Position numbers and translations under genes: made by a program. 64,000 nucleotides of DNA from Paenibacillus paeoniae (GTDB taxonomy: Bacteria; Bacillota; Bacilli; Paenibacillales; Paenibacillaceae): contig NZ_QUBQ01000001.1 in the NCBI RefSeq assembly GCF_003388735.1, positions 372,001 to 436,000 on the forward strand, read 5' to 3'. This document shows positions 25,494 to 34,400 of this stretch, piece by piece. Positions within the stretch are counted from its first letter, which is position 1; the number at the start of each line of letters is the position of its first letter. The notes under the pieces are model-generated. The model saw only the letters and a program-made list of their open reading frames with translations. It ran no database searches and was not told where the DNA came from.

Positions 25494-26876
25494 TCAGAAG
25501 CCCGCGAGGAAACGGGCGTATTGGATCATCATGCGAACGGAAGGCCTGATCTTGCCTTCGTTAAGCGGTGTGTTGTCGTTTTTGGACGGTTTGGAATTAA
25601 CTTCGAGCAGCCATACCCTGCCGCTTGTATCAAGTGCAAGGTCAATGCCAAGCTCTCCGAAATGCGCAGGAATATGGGTGTCGATGCCTTTGGCGATTTG
25701 AAGCGCTGCGTTGCGGAGTCTTCCAGTTGCATCGAGACGGTTAATGTTGCTGCTCATATTGCACTTGGACACTGCTGCGGTTACGGTGCTCAGCGTTCCT
25801 CCGCGTGCGAGATTGGATACAAAATGCTGATTCCCCGCTGTACGGGCGACGATGGAGGTGATGATCCAGTTGCCTGTGGCGTTTTTCTGAACGAGCGCGC
25901 GGAAATCGACAGGTCTCTTCTGGATTTCAATTAGCTGCAATCCTTGCTGAATCTGATAGCGGACCGACTTCATCTTGGCGGAGATAGAGGCGTACAACTT
26001 GGTCAAATTAGGGTAGACCTGTCTGCGCGAGCCAGCTGGCGTAGCATGCAGTGCCTGATAGCTTTCTCCTTCCAGATGGGAGACGCGGATGATTCCCTTG
26101 CCGAGGCTTCCTCGTACCGGCTTTAGGAACACATTGCTGTATTTGCCGCACATGCTGCGCATGGTGGTATAGCTTCGGAGAGGATGCGACTCAGGCAAGT
26201 AGCGGACGAGCGATTCGTCCTTCTTAAGCGCTTCGAACACTTCCGTCTTATCCAGAAACTTTTCATTAAAGAAGACGGTTGAATGATAGAGCTTGGTCTC
26301 CTTCATAAAGTGCTGTACCCCTGCGCTATTCTCCAGCTTTCGCGTCGTCAGGCGGTTGTTCACGATATCCGGCGCAGGAAAAAGATTTTGCTTCCATCCG
26401 TCCGCATAAGTCCATCCTTCGACTATGTCTGGCCTCTTCCTGATATGGCTCGGCGTGAAGAAGTACACATACGCGCCTTGCGCTTTGCACGCTTCTACCA
26501 GTTCGCGGCAGAACATGGTAATGGTGCCGAATGGCTTATCCGGCGTTTGGGGGAAGTCGCGGCTTACCAGCACGCCGATAAGCGGACCAAGTGACAACAG
26601 GCCGGTGCCTGTCTTGTAATGCATACGCAGATGCAGGCGGGAGGGAGAGCCTGCAGGCCAGCCCATTTTGGCTGCGAGCGACTGGCTGATGCGCATGCCG
26701 TCGAGTTTCGCTGACGGTATTACTTTCAGGTGTCGGCGAAAGGCGCCGAACTTGAGCTCTACATGCTGTCCTCTAGGGATCTTCCAATGCTTGATGTAGC
26801 CTTCGCCAATCACAATCGTATCTTCGGGCAATTGATCTGCGGCGATGACTCCTATGGCGACTTTCGTTCTAAGCAT
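25494..26876 (-). CDS. YheC/YheD-family endospore coat-associated protein, long type (copy 1, operon leader)
   Basis: This 460-residue member starts the six-gene operon. It has the N-terminal beta-rich extension (GVIAADQLPEDTIVIGEG, about residues 1-100), then APDIVNNRLT, NVFLKPVRGSLGKGIIRV and ELGIDLALDTSGRVWLLEVNSKPSK. The ATG follows AAGGAGATTAGAA. A sigma-K-like promoter lies about 80 bases upstream, consistent with late mother-cell expression and a spore-coat location. Confidence 0.87.
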   Translation of the reverse strand: MLRTKVAIGVIAADQLPEDTIVIGEGYIKHWKIPRGQHVELKFGAFRRHLKVIPSAKLDGMRISQSLAAKMGWPAGSPSRLHLRMHYKTGTGLLSLGPLIGVLVSRDFPQTPDKPFGTITMFCRELVEACKAQGAYVYFFTPSHIRKRPDIVEGWTYADGWKQNLFPAPDIVNNRLTTRKLENSAGVQHFMKETKLYHSTVFFNEKFLDKTEVFEALKKDESLVRYLPESHPLRSYTTMRSMCGKYSNVFLKPVRGSLGKGIIRVSHLEGESYQALHATPAGSRRQVYPNLTKLYASISAKMKSVRYQIQQGLQLIEIQKRPVDFRALVQKNATGNWIITSIVARTAGNQHFVSNLARGGTLSTVTAAVSKCNMSSNINRLDATGRLRNAALQIAKGIDTHIPAHFGELGIDLALDTSGRVWLLEVNSKPSKNDNTPLNEGKIRPSVRMMIQYARFLAGF

Positions 26877-26954
26877 TTCTAATCTCCTTCCAAGCCAGAA
26901 GGTTACTCGTTGACAGGAGGCGGAGGCCTGTAGGTGTTTTACACGAATTAATTC

Positions 26955-26981
26955 ATCATATGAGTACGCCTAACGGATGGT
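26955..26981 (-). promoter_or_regulatory. Sigma-K-like promoter of the YheC/YheD operon
   Basis: On the minus strand CACC is followed after 16 bases by CATATGAT. This fits the sigma-K pattern (AC, then CATAnnnT). The start codon of the first coat gene is about 70 bases beyond the expected start of transcription. Confidence 0.5.
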
Positions 26982-27103
26982 GATTGCGTGTTCGCGGCGC
27001 GGTGCTACAGACAGGCATAGTGTTGAAAGCCGGTTCATAGAATAGATACAGAATGGACAAGGTTGTCGATGGATGAAGCGGGGGAAGAGGGAGGGATTGC
27101 GTA

Positions 27104-27421
27104 ATGGAGAAAAAACGAAAACAGCCGGGTAAGGGACGTCATGTGTTTTATCTGATCTCTGCTTCGGGCATGCTTTTTTATGCGTTGACCCAAATGGGGC
27201 ATAGCAATGGAGGCAGCGCTTCTCATGTATTCTGGTATGTATGGCTTGGTTTTACTGCGGTCATTATAGCAGCCAATGTGAATATGCTGCTCATGAGCGA
27301 AGGGAAACGGGAGGAGATGGCCCGCATCAAACGCGCGAAGGCGCAGCGGTGGGAGCGTGCCCTGGAGAAGCGGATTGCGAAGCGTGCGGAAGCTGTGCAG
27401 CGCTCTCGAAGCAGAGGGTAA
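27104..27421 (+). CDS. Small membrane protein with basic C-terminus
   Basis: I do not recognise this 105-residue protein. It has a basic N-terminus, two hydrophobic spans (about residues 14-30 and 41-62), and a strongly basic, helical tail (KREEMARIKRAKAQRWERALEKR...). The tail could bind nucleic acid or acidic phospholipid. GGGAGGGATTGCGTA precedes the ATG. It is divergent from the coat operon and followed by a terminator. Confidence 0.65.
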   Translation: MEKKRKQPGKGRHVFYLISASGMLFYALTQMGHSNGGSASHVFWYVWLGFTAVIIAANVNMLLMSEGKREEMARIKRAKAQRWERALEKRIAKRAEAVQRSRSRG

Positions 27422-27477
27422 AGGAGCGGCTGGAGTTAACGTCAAACGCATGAGATTAATCTGAAGAGATAGTGAGA

Positions 27478-27512
27478 ATCGGAAGCGGGAGCCGCTTCCG
27501 ATTTGTTTTTCC
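27478..27512 (+). terminator. Intrinsic terminator
   Basis: A perfect 12-bp stem AATCGGAAGCGG/CCGCTTCCGATT with a two- to four-base loop is followed by TGTTTTT. Confidence 0.85.
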
Positions 27513-27593
27513 TGTCTGAGTCATGATAGAGAATGATTGCTTGCAAGCCTTGAGGGGGAAAGCTCCAAGGTTTTTTATTCCGTGCAGAATGCG

Positions 27594-27947
27594 TTAGTCC
27601 AGCTCTTTGAACTGTACCAACTGCTTGACGAATTTGTAGACAGCTTCCTGCTCTTTCAGAGACAGGCCGTTCAACTGGCTTGCGATTTTGTCGACGTAAT
27701 GTTCGGAGTCCGATCCAGTTGCGGTTTTTTCCGGCTCTACTACGTTCACAATCGTCTCAAGCGGCGTATGCAGAGCGGCAGCAATTCTGTTCAGAACGTC
27801 AATCGTCGGGTTCTTATCTCCGCGCTCGACTTGTCCCATGTAAGAAGCGTTGATATCCGCGCGCAGCGCCAATTGTTCTTGGCTAAGTCCCTTGGCTCTG
27901 CGCAGTGCGCGTATGTTCTCGCCGACCAAACGTCCGATGTCGCTCAT
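27594..27947 (-). CDS. XRE-family transcriptional regulator
   Basis: The 117-residue protein has a Cro/CI-type helix-turn-helix at about residues 8-65 (GENIRALRRAKGLSQEQLALRADINASYMGQVERGDKNPTIDVLNRIAAALH) and a helical C-terminal segment (about 85-115) that may mediate dimer formation, as in SinR-like regulators. Targets are unknown. GAGGTGACTTT precedes the ATG. It stands alone on the minus strand, facing a divergent gene with its own promoter. Confidence 0.85.
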   Translation of the reverse strand: MSDIGRLVGENIRALRRAKGLSQEQLALRADINASYMGQVERGDKNPTIDVLNRIAAALHTPLETIVNVVEPEKTATGSDSEHYVDKIASQLNGLSLKEQEAVYKFVKQLVQFKELD

Positions 27948-28031
27948 AAAGTCACCTCAGCCTAACGATAAAATGTTGAACGCGACGCCTCAACGTTATA
28001 TAGGATGTATATTAAATAATTACTATAGTCA

Positions 28032-28061
28032 TTGACTTCCTAGTGGATGATTTATTATAAT
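28032..28061 (+). promoter_or_regulatory. Sigma-A-type promoter of the 28128 gene
   Basis: TTGACT (28032-28037) and TATAAT (28056-28061) are separated by 18 bases and point to the gene at 28128. Confidence 0.6.
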
Positions 28062-28127
28062 TAACATAAATATTACAGATGTGTTAGAATGGTGGGATAA
28101 TAGCTGAAGGAGCAGGGTGAAGAAGGG

Positions 28128-28598
28128 ATGATGGTAGAAGAGTTTGAGTTTTATAGAAAGGTCCGGGCTTTTTATTGCAATGTGTCGTTTTCATTGTCCT
28201 TCACCTACCGTTTCTCACACCGGCATAACAAGTCCGCGACAGCTAAAGGGACGTTCAGTTGTGGAGTGAACGCGCACACGCAAACTGTGGAATATTTGAT
28301 GCAGTTGAATTCGGACCCCATTGAAAGGCCCTATAGCGAAAGCAGTTCTTTTCTGTTTTCCAGTATTTACGAGGCCATTCCGGCTCAGGTTATTGAATTT
28401 ATCAATTACCCCATCCATAAGCTTCGCTATCGGGTGCCGATCGATTATGATTGGCAGCAATTTATAGTAGACGGGGCAGAGAGCGCCATTAACGTAAGTA
28501 CGATGAACGGATTGTTTAAGAAGTGGAAGCTGCTAGGATCCAATAATCAGCCCGTCGACGCCCATTTTAAGGTGAAGAAGGTAGAGTTTAATTGGTAG
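28128..28598 (+). CDS. Unrecognised 156-residue protein
   Basis: I do not recognise this protein. It has no signal peptide or membrane span and is rich in aromatic residues and serine (FYRKVRAFYCNVSFSLSFTYRF; SESSSFLFSSIYEAIP). A promoter with near-consensus hexamers lies upstream. The ribosome site is weak: AAGAAGGG touches the tandem ATG-ATG start, so either Met could be used. Composition is more AT-rich than its neighbours. It may be a lineage-specific gene. Confidence 0.55.
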   Translation: MMVEEFEFYRKVRAFYCNVSFSLSFTYRFSHRHNKSATAKGTFSCGVNAHTQTVEYLMQLNSDPIERPYSESSSFLFSSIYEAIPAQVIEFINYPIHKLRYRVPIDYDWQQFIVDGAESAINVSTMNGLFKKWKLLGSNNQPVDAHFKVKKVEFNW

Positions 28599-28633
28599 AT
28601 TAGGCTGTCATGATCAGGACAAGCCCTCCGGAT

Positions 28634-28662
28634 TTCCGATTCCCCGTCCCATATCCTATAAT
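28634..28662 (+). promoter_or_regulatory. Sigma-A-type promoter of ytoI
   Basis: TTCCGA (28634-28639) and TATAAT (28657-28662) are 17 bases apart, just upstream of the ytoI ribosome site. Confidence 0.5.
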
Positions 28663-28685
28663 GGAACTAACGAGGAGGAATGCGT

Positions 28686-30041
28686 GTGAGCAGCATCCAT
28701 GAGCCTGGCAATGATACAACTACCAAGCATGAGCAAATTCTTCACTATATACAAGGACTTAAGATTGGCACGAAAATCTCGGTAAGAGCGATCGCGAAAG
28801 AGCTTGGCATCAGTGAAGGGACCGTGTACAAAGCATTCAAGGACGCAGAGGCATCCGGTCTCGTCAGCACCAAGGAACGAATCGGAACCGTGCGGATCGA
28901 CCGCAAGCGGCGTGACGCTTTGGACCAATTGACGTTCGGCGAGGTTGCGCAAATTGTCGAAGGCCGTCTGTTCGGCGGCGGCGAGGGACTGGACAAAACG
29001 CTGCACAAATTCGTTATTGGCGCGATGGAGCTGGACGCGATGCTTCGTTATATCGATCAGGGCAGCCTGCTTATCGTAGGCAACAGAGTGAACGTCCATC
29101 GCCGTGCGCTGGAGCAAGGGGCGGGGGTTCTCATCACAGGAGGGTTCGAGCCAAGCGAAGAGGTAATCTCGCTGGCGGACGAACTCTCTTTGCCGATTCT
29201 ATCATCCAGACACGATACGTATACCGTAGCTTCCATGATCAACAGGGCTATGTACGACCGGCTTATTAAGCGGAAAATCATGCTGATCGAGGATATCGTC
29301 ACGTTCAGCCGCCCGGCGGATGTACTGCGCACCGGCGCTGCCGTATCCGATTACAACAGGCTATCGAAGGAAACAGGTTACTCGCGGTTTCCGGTTGTAG
29401 ACGATCGAGGCAGGGTAGTCGGGATGATGACGGCGAAGGACGCGGTTGGCTCCAGGGAAGATATCGCGGTGGATAAGATTATGACCAGGCAGCCCATTAC
29501 GGCGGCACCCAACATTACCGTTACGTCTGCCGCACATACGATGGCGGCGGAAGGCATCGATCTGCTGCCTATCGTCGATCGGCATCGCAAGCTGCTTGGC
29601 GTTGTCACGCGGCAAGAGGTACTCGATACGATGCGATTCGCGGGCAAACAGCCAGAATCGGGACAAACCTTTGAGGATTTGATGTGGGCGGGCTTCATTC
29701 AGACGGAGGAAAACAGTTCGGACGACGCGGGCATTAGCTATAAAGGGGCTATTACGCCGCAGATGTCGGGCGCACTGGGCATGGCTTCCGAAGGACTGCT
29801 CACTACACTGATGGCGCAAGCCGCCAGAAGAATGATCCGGGATACGGGCAAGCGAGACTTCCTGCTGGAGAGCATGACCTCCTATTATGTCAGGCCGGTT
29901 CAAATTGATAGCGAGATTACGATAAAGCCGCGGCCGCTTGAGCTGAGCCGCAAGTTCTCCAAGCTGGAGATCGAAGTGCTGGACCGGCAGGGATTAGCCG
30001 CCAAGGCTATGCTGACGGCCCAGATGATCGACCCGTATTAA
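28686..30041 (+). CDS. ytoI: YtoI-like regulator (wHTH, DRTGG, CBS pair, hot-dog domain)
   Basis: The 451-residue protein has, in order: a winged helix (about 10-65, ISVRAIAKELGISEGTVYKAFKDAEASGLV), a DRTGG-like domain (about 75-185), two CBS motifs (about 190-310, ending DLLPIVDRHRKLLGVVTRQEVLD), and a C-terminal thioesterase-type hot-dog domain (about 330-450). This architecture is that of YtoI in Bacillales, a presumed nucleotide-sensing regulator with unknown targets. GTG at 28686 was chosen because GGAGG lies seven bases before it, while the ATG at 28680 nearly touches the site. Its stop overlaps that of the convergent ytpI. Confidence 0.85.
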   Translation: MSSIHEPGNDTTTKHEQILHYIQGLKIGTKISVRAIAKELGISEGTVYKAFKDAEASGLVSTKERIGTVRIDRKRRDALDQLTFGEVAQIVEGRLFGGGEGLDKTLHKFVIGAMELDAMLRYIDQGSLLIVGNRVNVHRRALEQGAGVLITGGFEPSEEVISLADELSLPILSSRHDTYTVASMINRAMYDRLIKRKIMLIEDIVTFSRPADVLRTGAAVSDYNRLSKETGYSRFPVVDDRGRVVGMMTAKDAVGSREDIAVDKIMTRQPITAAPNITVTSAAHTMAAEGIDLLPIVDRHRKLLGVVTRQEVLDTMRFAGKQPESGQTFEDLMWAGFIQTEENSSDDAGISYKGAITPQMSGALGMASEGLLTTLMAQAARRMIRDTGKRDFLLESMTSYYVRPVQIDSEITIKPRPLELSRKFSKLEIEVLDRQGLAAKAMLTAQMIDPY

Positions 30042-30361
30042 CGGTGACTTCCTTCGCTTGAGGCCATCGAACGGTAGACGCTCAAGTTGCGAATGCCCGC
30101 GAACAAGTTGAACAGTCCGAGAACGATGAAAATCGCGCCAATGATGATGCGAAGTGTAGATTCGTTGGACAGGAATAGCTGGACGGCGGCGATAAAGATA
30201 AGCATACCGCCCATGCTTATGTTCATTCTAGCGGCATATATGCCCTTCGTTCTGGTATCCTTGGCGCGACGCGACTTGAAACTGAATAGGGTCGAAAACG
30301 TCAGCGTGATGAGAATACCCGGGAATAGCAGCCATTGCAGCAGTTGATCCATGTTACCCAT
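30038..30361 (-). CDS. ytpI: YtpI-like membrane protein
   Basis: This 107-residue protein has three hydrophobic spans (about 8-25, 48-66, 72-92) and matches the YtpI family in length, spacing (ARMNISMGGMLIFIAAVQLF) and position beside ytoI. Function is unknown. AAGGAGCTGT precedes the ATG at 30361. It converges with ytoI, sharing four bases at the 3' ends. It may be read from the ytrHI transcript. Confidence 0.8.
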   Translation of the reverse strand: MGNMDQLLQWLLFPGILITLTFSTLFSFKSRRAKDTRTKGIYAARMNISMGGMLIFIAAVQLFLSNESTLRIIIGAIFIVLGLFNLFAGIRNLSVYRSMASSEGSHR

Positions 30362-30459
30362 ACAGCTCCTTTAATCCGAGAAATAGAGGCCGGCGCCGCA
30401 ATCGGCGTCCACGGCTTGCCAATCGTTCTCTATTGTATCAGATTGTGTCTCCGATTACT

Positions 30460-30969
30460 TCAAGAAGCGGGAGCTTTGGCATGGGGCAGAGCGATCATCC
30501 AGATTTGCAGCACGTTGTCCGCAAGCAGCACCGTTTGCAGCTCAACCATATAATCTTTGCCGTTAATGTCCGTATAGACTTTCCGCTCCAGAATCTTGCG
30601 GGCGAATTTGGCGTCAGAGTCGACCTTGTAGATGCTTTGGCCGAGGAAGATCGAGAGATCTTCCTTTACGCGTTTGATCAGCTCTGCTTCGGTCACTTTG
30701 TCCAGATGGGCCCGTTTGCCGCTTGATTCGGCGAGCCTTAGCTGGATGCTTTTAATGACCGTATGCTGGTTTTTATATTGATTTAACCCCCGAATATCTT
30801 GCTCGTATTGCTCCAGCTTGGACTCCAGCTCATTCTTCGTATGATATAAGGCCTCAAACTGCGCAACAAACAGAGAATTCAGTGTAACGGCTCCGGCAAG
30901 CATGCCCAGCAGGAAGACGCCTGTCAGTTGCATCCATCTTATATACCGATTGAACGGAGGCAGTCTCAT
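30460..30969 (-). CDS. ytrI: Sporulation membrane protein YtrI
   Basis: The 169-residue protein has an N-terminal membrane anchor (about 13-34, QLTGVFLLGMLAGAVTLNSLF), a coiled-coil stretch (about 38-65) and a C-terminal domain of the YtrI family. In Bacillus, ytrI and ytrH are mother-cell genes needed for proper spore formation. It lies three bases after ytrH and no terminator separates them. A sigma-E-like promoter precedes ytrH. Confidence 0.85.
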   Translation of the reverse strand: MRLPPFNRYIRWMQLTGVFLLGMLAGAVTLNSLFVAQFEALYHTKNELESKLEQYEQDIRGLNQYKNQHTVIKSIQLRLAESSGKRAHLDKVTEAELIKRVKEDLSIFLGQSIYKVDSDAKFARKILERKVYTDINGKDYMVELQTVLLADNVLQIWMIALPHAKAPAS

Positions 30970-30972
30970 CGA

Positions 30973-31299
30973 CTATAGCGCTCCTTTACATATTAATCGT
31001 ACCAGTTCAGTGGCCATATGCGCCCCTAGAAAGGCGAACAAAATAAAGCAAATTTGCTGTGCGACCGGCGACAGATGACCGAGGGAGATATTGCTCTCAA
31101 TGACTCGTACCGGATCGATGGAGCCTCCGATGGCAGCCACTATTGCCCATATTTTCAGCCGGAGTGCCGTATCGAGCATAACAGTGGCGGGAGGCATCAG
31201 CATAAAGACGGATCCGACTCCCGCCAGCGTGGCCCCGCCGATTACAACGCCAAAGGCGATAAAAAAATCCATACCCGCTTTTGATAAAAAATAACTCAT
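30973..31299 (-). CDS. ytrH: Sporulation membrane protein YtrH
   Basis: This 108-residue protein has three hydrophobic segments and the YtrH pattern FIAFGVVIGGATLAGVGSVFM... SPVAQQICFILFAFLGAHMATELV. It is the first gene of the ytrHI sporulation pair and is divergent from dnaE, as in Bacillus. The expression signal is the sigma-E-like promoter in the intergenic region. Confidence 0.88.
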   Translation of the reverse strand: MSYFLSKAGMDFFIAFGVVIGGATLAGVGSVFMLMPPATVMLDTALRLKIWAIVAAIGGSIDPVRVIESNISLGHLSPVAQQICFILFAFLGAHMATELVRLICKGAL

Positions 31300-31337
31300 C
31301 CCGCTGCCTCCAATTCTTGCTCCGAATGCTTTATATC

Positions 31338-31367
31338 ATTCTATGGGCGTGTCCAACCTGATTATGA
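31338..31367 (-). promoter_or_regulatory. Sigma-E-like promoter of ytrHI
   Basis: On the minus strand TCATAAT is followed after 15 bases by CATAGAAT, which matches the sigma-E pattern (KMATATT, then CATAnnAT) closely. This agrees with the known mother-cell expression of ytrHI. Confidence 0.6.
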
Positions 31368-31424
31368 TAAAATAGCGATAACTTTAAAATGAGAACAGAA
31401 GTTTGCCAGGAGGGTGGTCATACC

Positions 31425-34400
31425 ATGGGCGTAAGTGCCGGACAAGAAGGGGCATTTGTACATCTGCATGCGCATAGCGAATATAGTCTGCTTGACGGCG
31501 CCGCCCGCATACGGGATCTGGCTGCTCGGGCTGCCGAGCTTGGCATGCGCGCGCTTGCCTTAACGGATCACGGCGTTATGTATGGCGCAATTCCGTTCTA
31601 TCGGGCTTGCCGCGCGAACGGGATTAAGCCGATTATCGGCTGCGAGCTATATTTGACGGCGGGATCGCGGTTCGAGAAGGGCCCGCGCAAGGATAATCCG
31701 ACCTATCATCTTATCGTGCTAGCGAAGGACGAGACAGGTTATCGCAACTTGATGAAGCTTAGCTCGATAGCCCATCTGGAGGGCTTCCATTATAAGCCGA
31801 GAGTGGACATGGAGATGCTGGCGAAGCATGCCGAAGGCTTGGTCTGCCTAAGCTCCTGCCTGAATGGCGAGGTGTCCCAGCATCTGCTCTATGATCGTAT
31901 GGATGAAGCGAGGGAAGCCGCTCTTCGTTACCAGGCGATCTTCGGAGATGATTTCTATCTGGAGCTTCAGGACCATGGGATGCTGGAGCAGAAGAAAGTC
32001 GCGACAGCGATGATCGGGCTTGCCCGGGAGACAAGCATTAAGCTGGTTGCGACCAATGATGTGCATTACCTGAAGCCAGAAGATGCAGGTGTGCAGGATG
32101 TACTCATCTGCATCGGTACGGGCAAGACGGTTGAGGATGCGGACCGGATGCGCATGACGACGGATCAGCTGTATATGAAGAGCGGCGAAGAGATGGCGGC
32201 TTTATTCCGCCATGTGCCGGAGGCAATCGACCATACGGTAGAAATCGCGAATAAATGCAATCTGGAGCTGACGTTCGGCAGAGCGGCTTTGCCGGTGTTC
32301 CGGCCTGTTCCCGCCGGTACTTCTTCCACGCAATATTTGGCGGAGCTATGCCGGAATGGGCTCATATCGCGATACGCGGGTCTGCCGGAGTGGAGTGATG
32401 GTTCGGATTTTCAGGCGCGGGCAGAAGAGCGCCTCGCTTATGAATTGTCGGTCATCGAGAATATGGGCTTCAGCGATTATTTCTTAATCGTCTGGGATTT
32501 CATCCGGTTCGCTCATGAACGCGGTATTCGCACCGGGCCGGGCCGGGGTTCCTCTGCCGGCAGCCTTGTTGCTTATGCGCTAAGGATAACGGATGTTGAT
32601 CCGTTGAAATACAAGCTCCTCTTCGAGCGGTTCCTGAACCCGGAGCGGATATCGATGCCGGATATCGATATCGACTTCAACGATGAGCGTCGCGACGAAG
32701 TCATTGCTTATGTATCCGCCAAGTATGGCGAGGAGCATGTCGCCCAGATCATTACGTTCGGTACGATGGCGGCCAAGGCTGCGGTCAGGGATGTGGGCAG
32801 AGCGCTGAACGTCCCATTCCAGGAGGTGGATCGGGCTGCGAAGCTGATTCCGAATCAGCTCGGCATTACGCTGGAGGAGGCGCTGCGCCAGAGCGAGGAG
32901 CTGCGAGCGGCTTGCGAGCGGCAGCCGAAGACGGACGCGCTGCTGAAGATGGCGATTAAGGTAGAAGGAATGCCCCGGCATGCCTCGACGCATGCGGCGG
33001 GGGTTATTATCTCGAAGGAGCCGCTTACGCATTACGTCCCGCTGCAGGGCGGGAGTGAATCGATTCCGTTGACCCAATATTCCATGGAGCATCTGGAAGC
33101 GATCGGGCTTCTTAAGATGGACTTCCTGGGCCTCAGGACGTTGTCTATTCTGGAGAGAACGCTTAGCTGGGTGAAGGAGCTCTTTCAGAAAGAAATCGAT
33201 TTCCGTACAATAGACGATTCCGATCCCCATACGTATGCGATGCTCGGCCGCGGCGACACGACGGGCATCTTCCAGTTGGAGTCGACGGGTTGCCGGCGCG
33301 TGCTGCGGGAGATGAAGCCTTCAACCTTCGAGGATATTATCTCGGTGCTGGCCCTGTATCGTCCCGGCCCGATGGAGTTTATTCCGAAATATATTGGCGG
33401 CAAGCATGGCGTACTCGATGTATCTTATCCTCACCCCAAGCTTGAGCCTATCTTAAAGGATACATACGGCATCATCGTCTACCAGGAGCAAATCATGCAG
33501 ATTGCCTCCCTCATGGCGGGTTTTTCGCTTGGCGAAGCCGACTTGCTCCGTAGAGCCGTATCGAAGAAAAAGCGCGAGGTGCTGGATGAGGAGCGCGCTC
33601 ACTTCGTGAAGGGCAGCCTTGGTCAAGGGTATAGCGAAGAGGAGGCCAACAAGGTCTATGACATGATTGTCCGTTTCGCCGATTATGGCTTCCCTCGGGC
33701 GCATGCCGCCGCATACGGCGTGCTCGCGTTCCAGACCGCTTGGCTTAAGGCGCATTATCCTGTTCCGTTTATGGCATCTATGATGGCATCGGTAACGGGC
33801 AATATGCGCAAGACGGCGGAATACGCCGATGAATGCCGCAGGATGGGCATCGAGGTGCTGGCTCCGGATTTGAATGAGAGCAGCGTCACGTTTACACCCG
33901 TGGGAGGAGCGATTCGCTTCGGGCTGGCTTCTATTAAAAACGTTGGCACTCAAGCGATCGATGCGATCTTACGGGAGCGGGAGAACGGTCCGTTCCTAAG
34001 CTTTCTGGATCTCTGCAAGCGGGTCGATCTGCGCGTCGTGAACAAGCGTGTGCTGGAGTCGCTTATACAAGCCGGGGCGTTCGATTCCATGTCGGGCCAT
34101 CGGTCGCAGTTGCTTGCTTCGCTGGAAGAAACAGTGGAAACGGCTGTGAAGTGGCGTAAGGAGAAGGAAGAGCTGCAGATTGAGATGTTTGGCTTCGAGG
34201 AAGTGCAGAATTGGGATGTGGAGCTGCCGGACATCACGCCGTATACGACTTCTCAGAAGCTGGACTTTGAGCGGGAATTGCTGGGGATGTATCTGTCCGG
34301 TCATCCGCTTGATTCAGCAGCCGAACTGTTGGATAAGCTGGAGTTGGAACGTCTGGTCGATTTGAACGAGGCAGCGGACGGAACGATTGCCATGGTCGGC

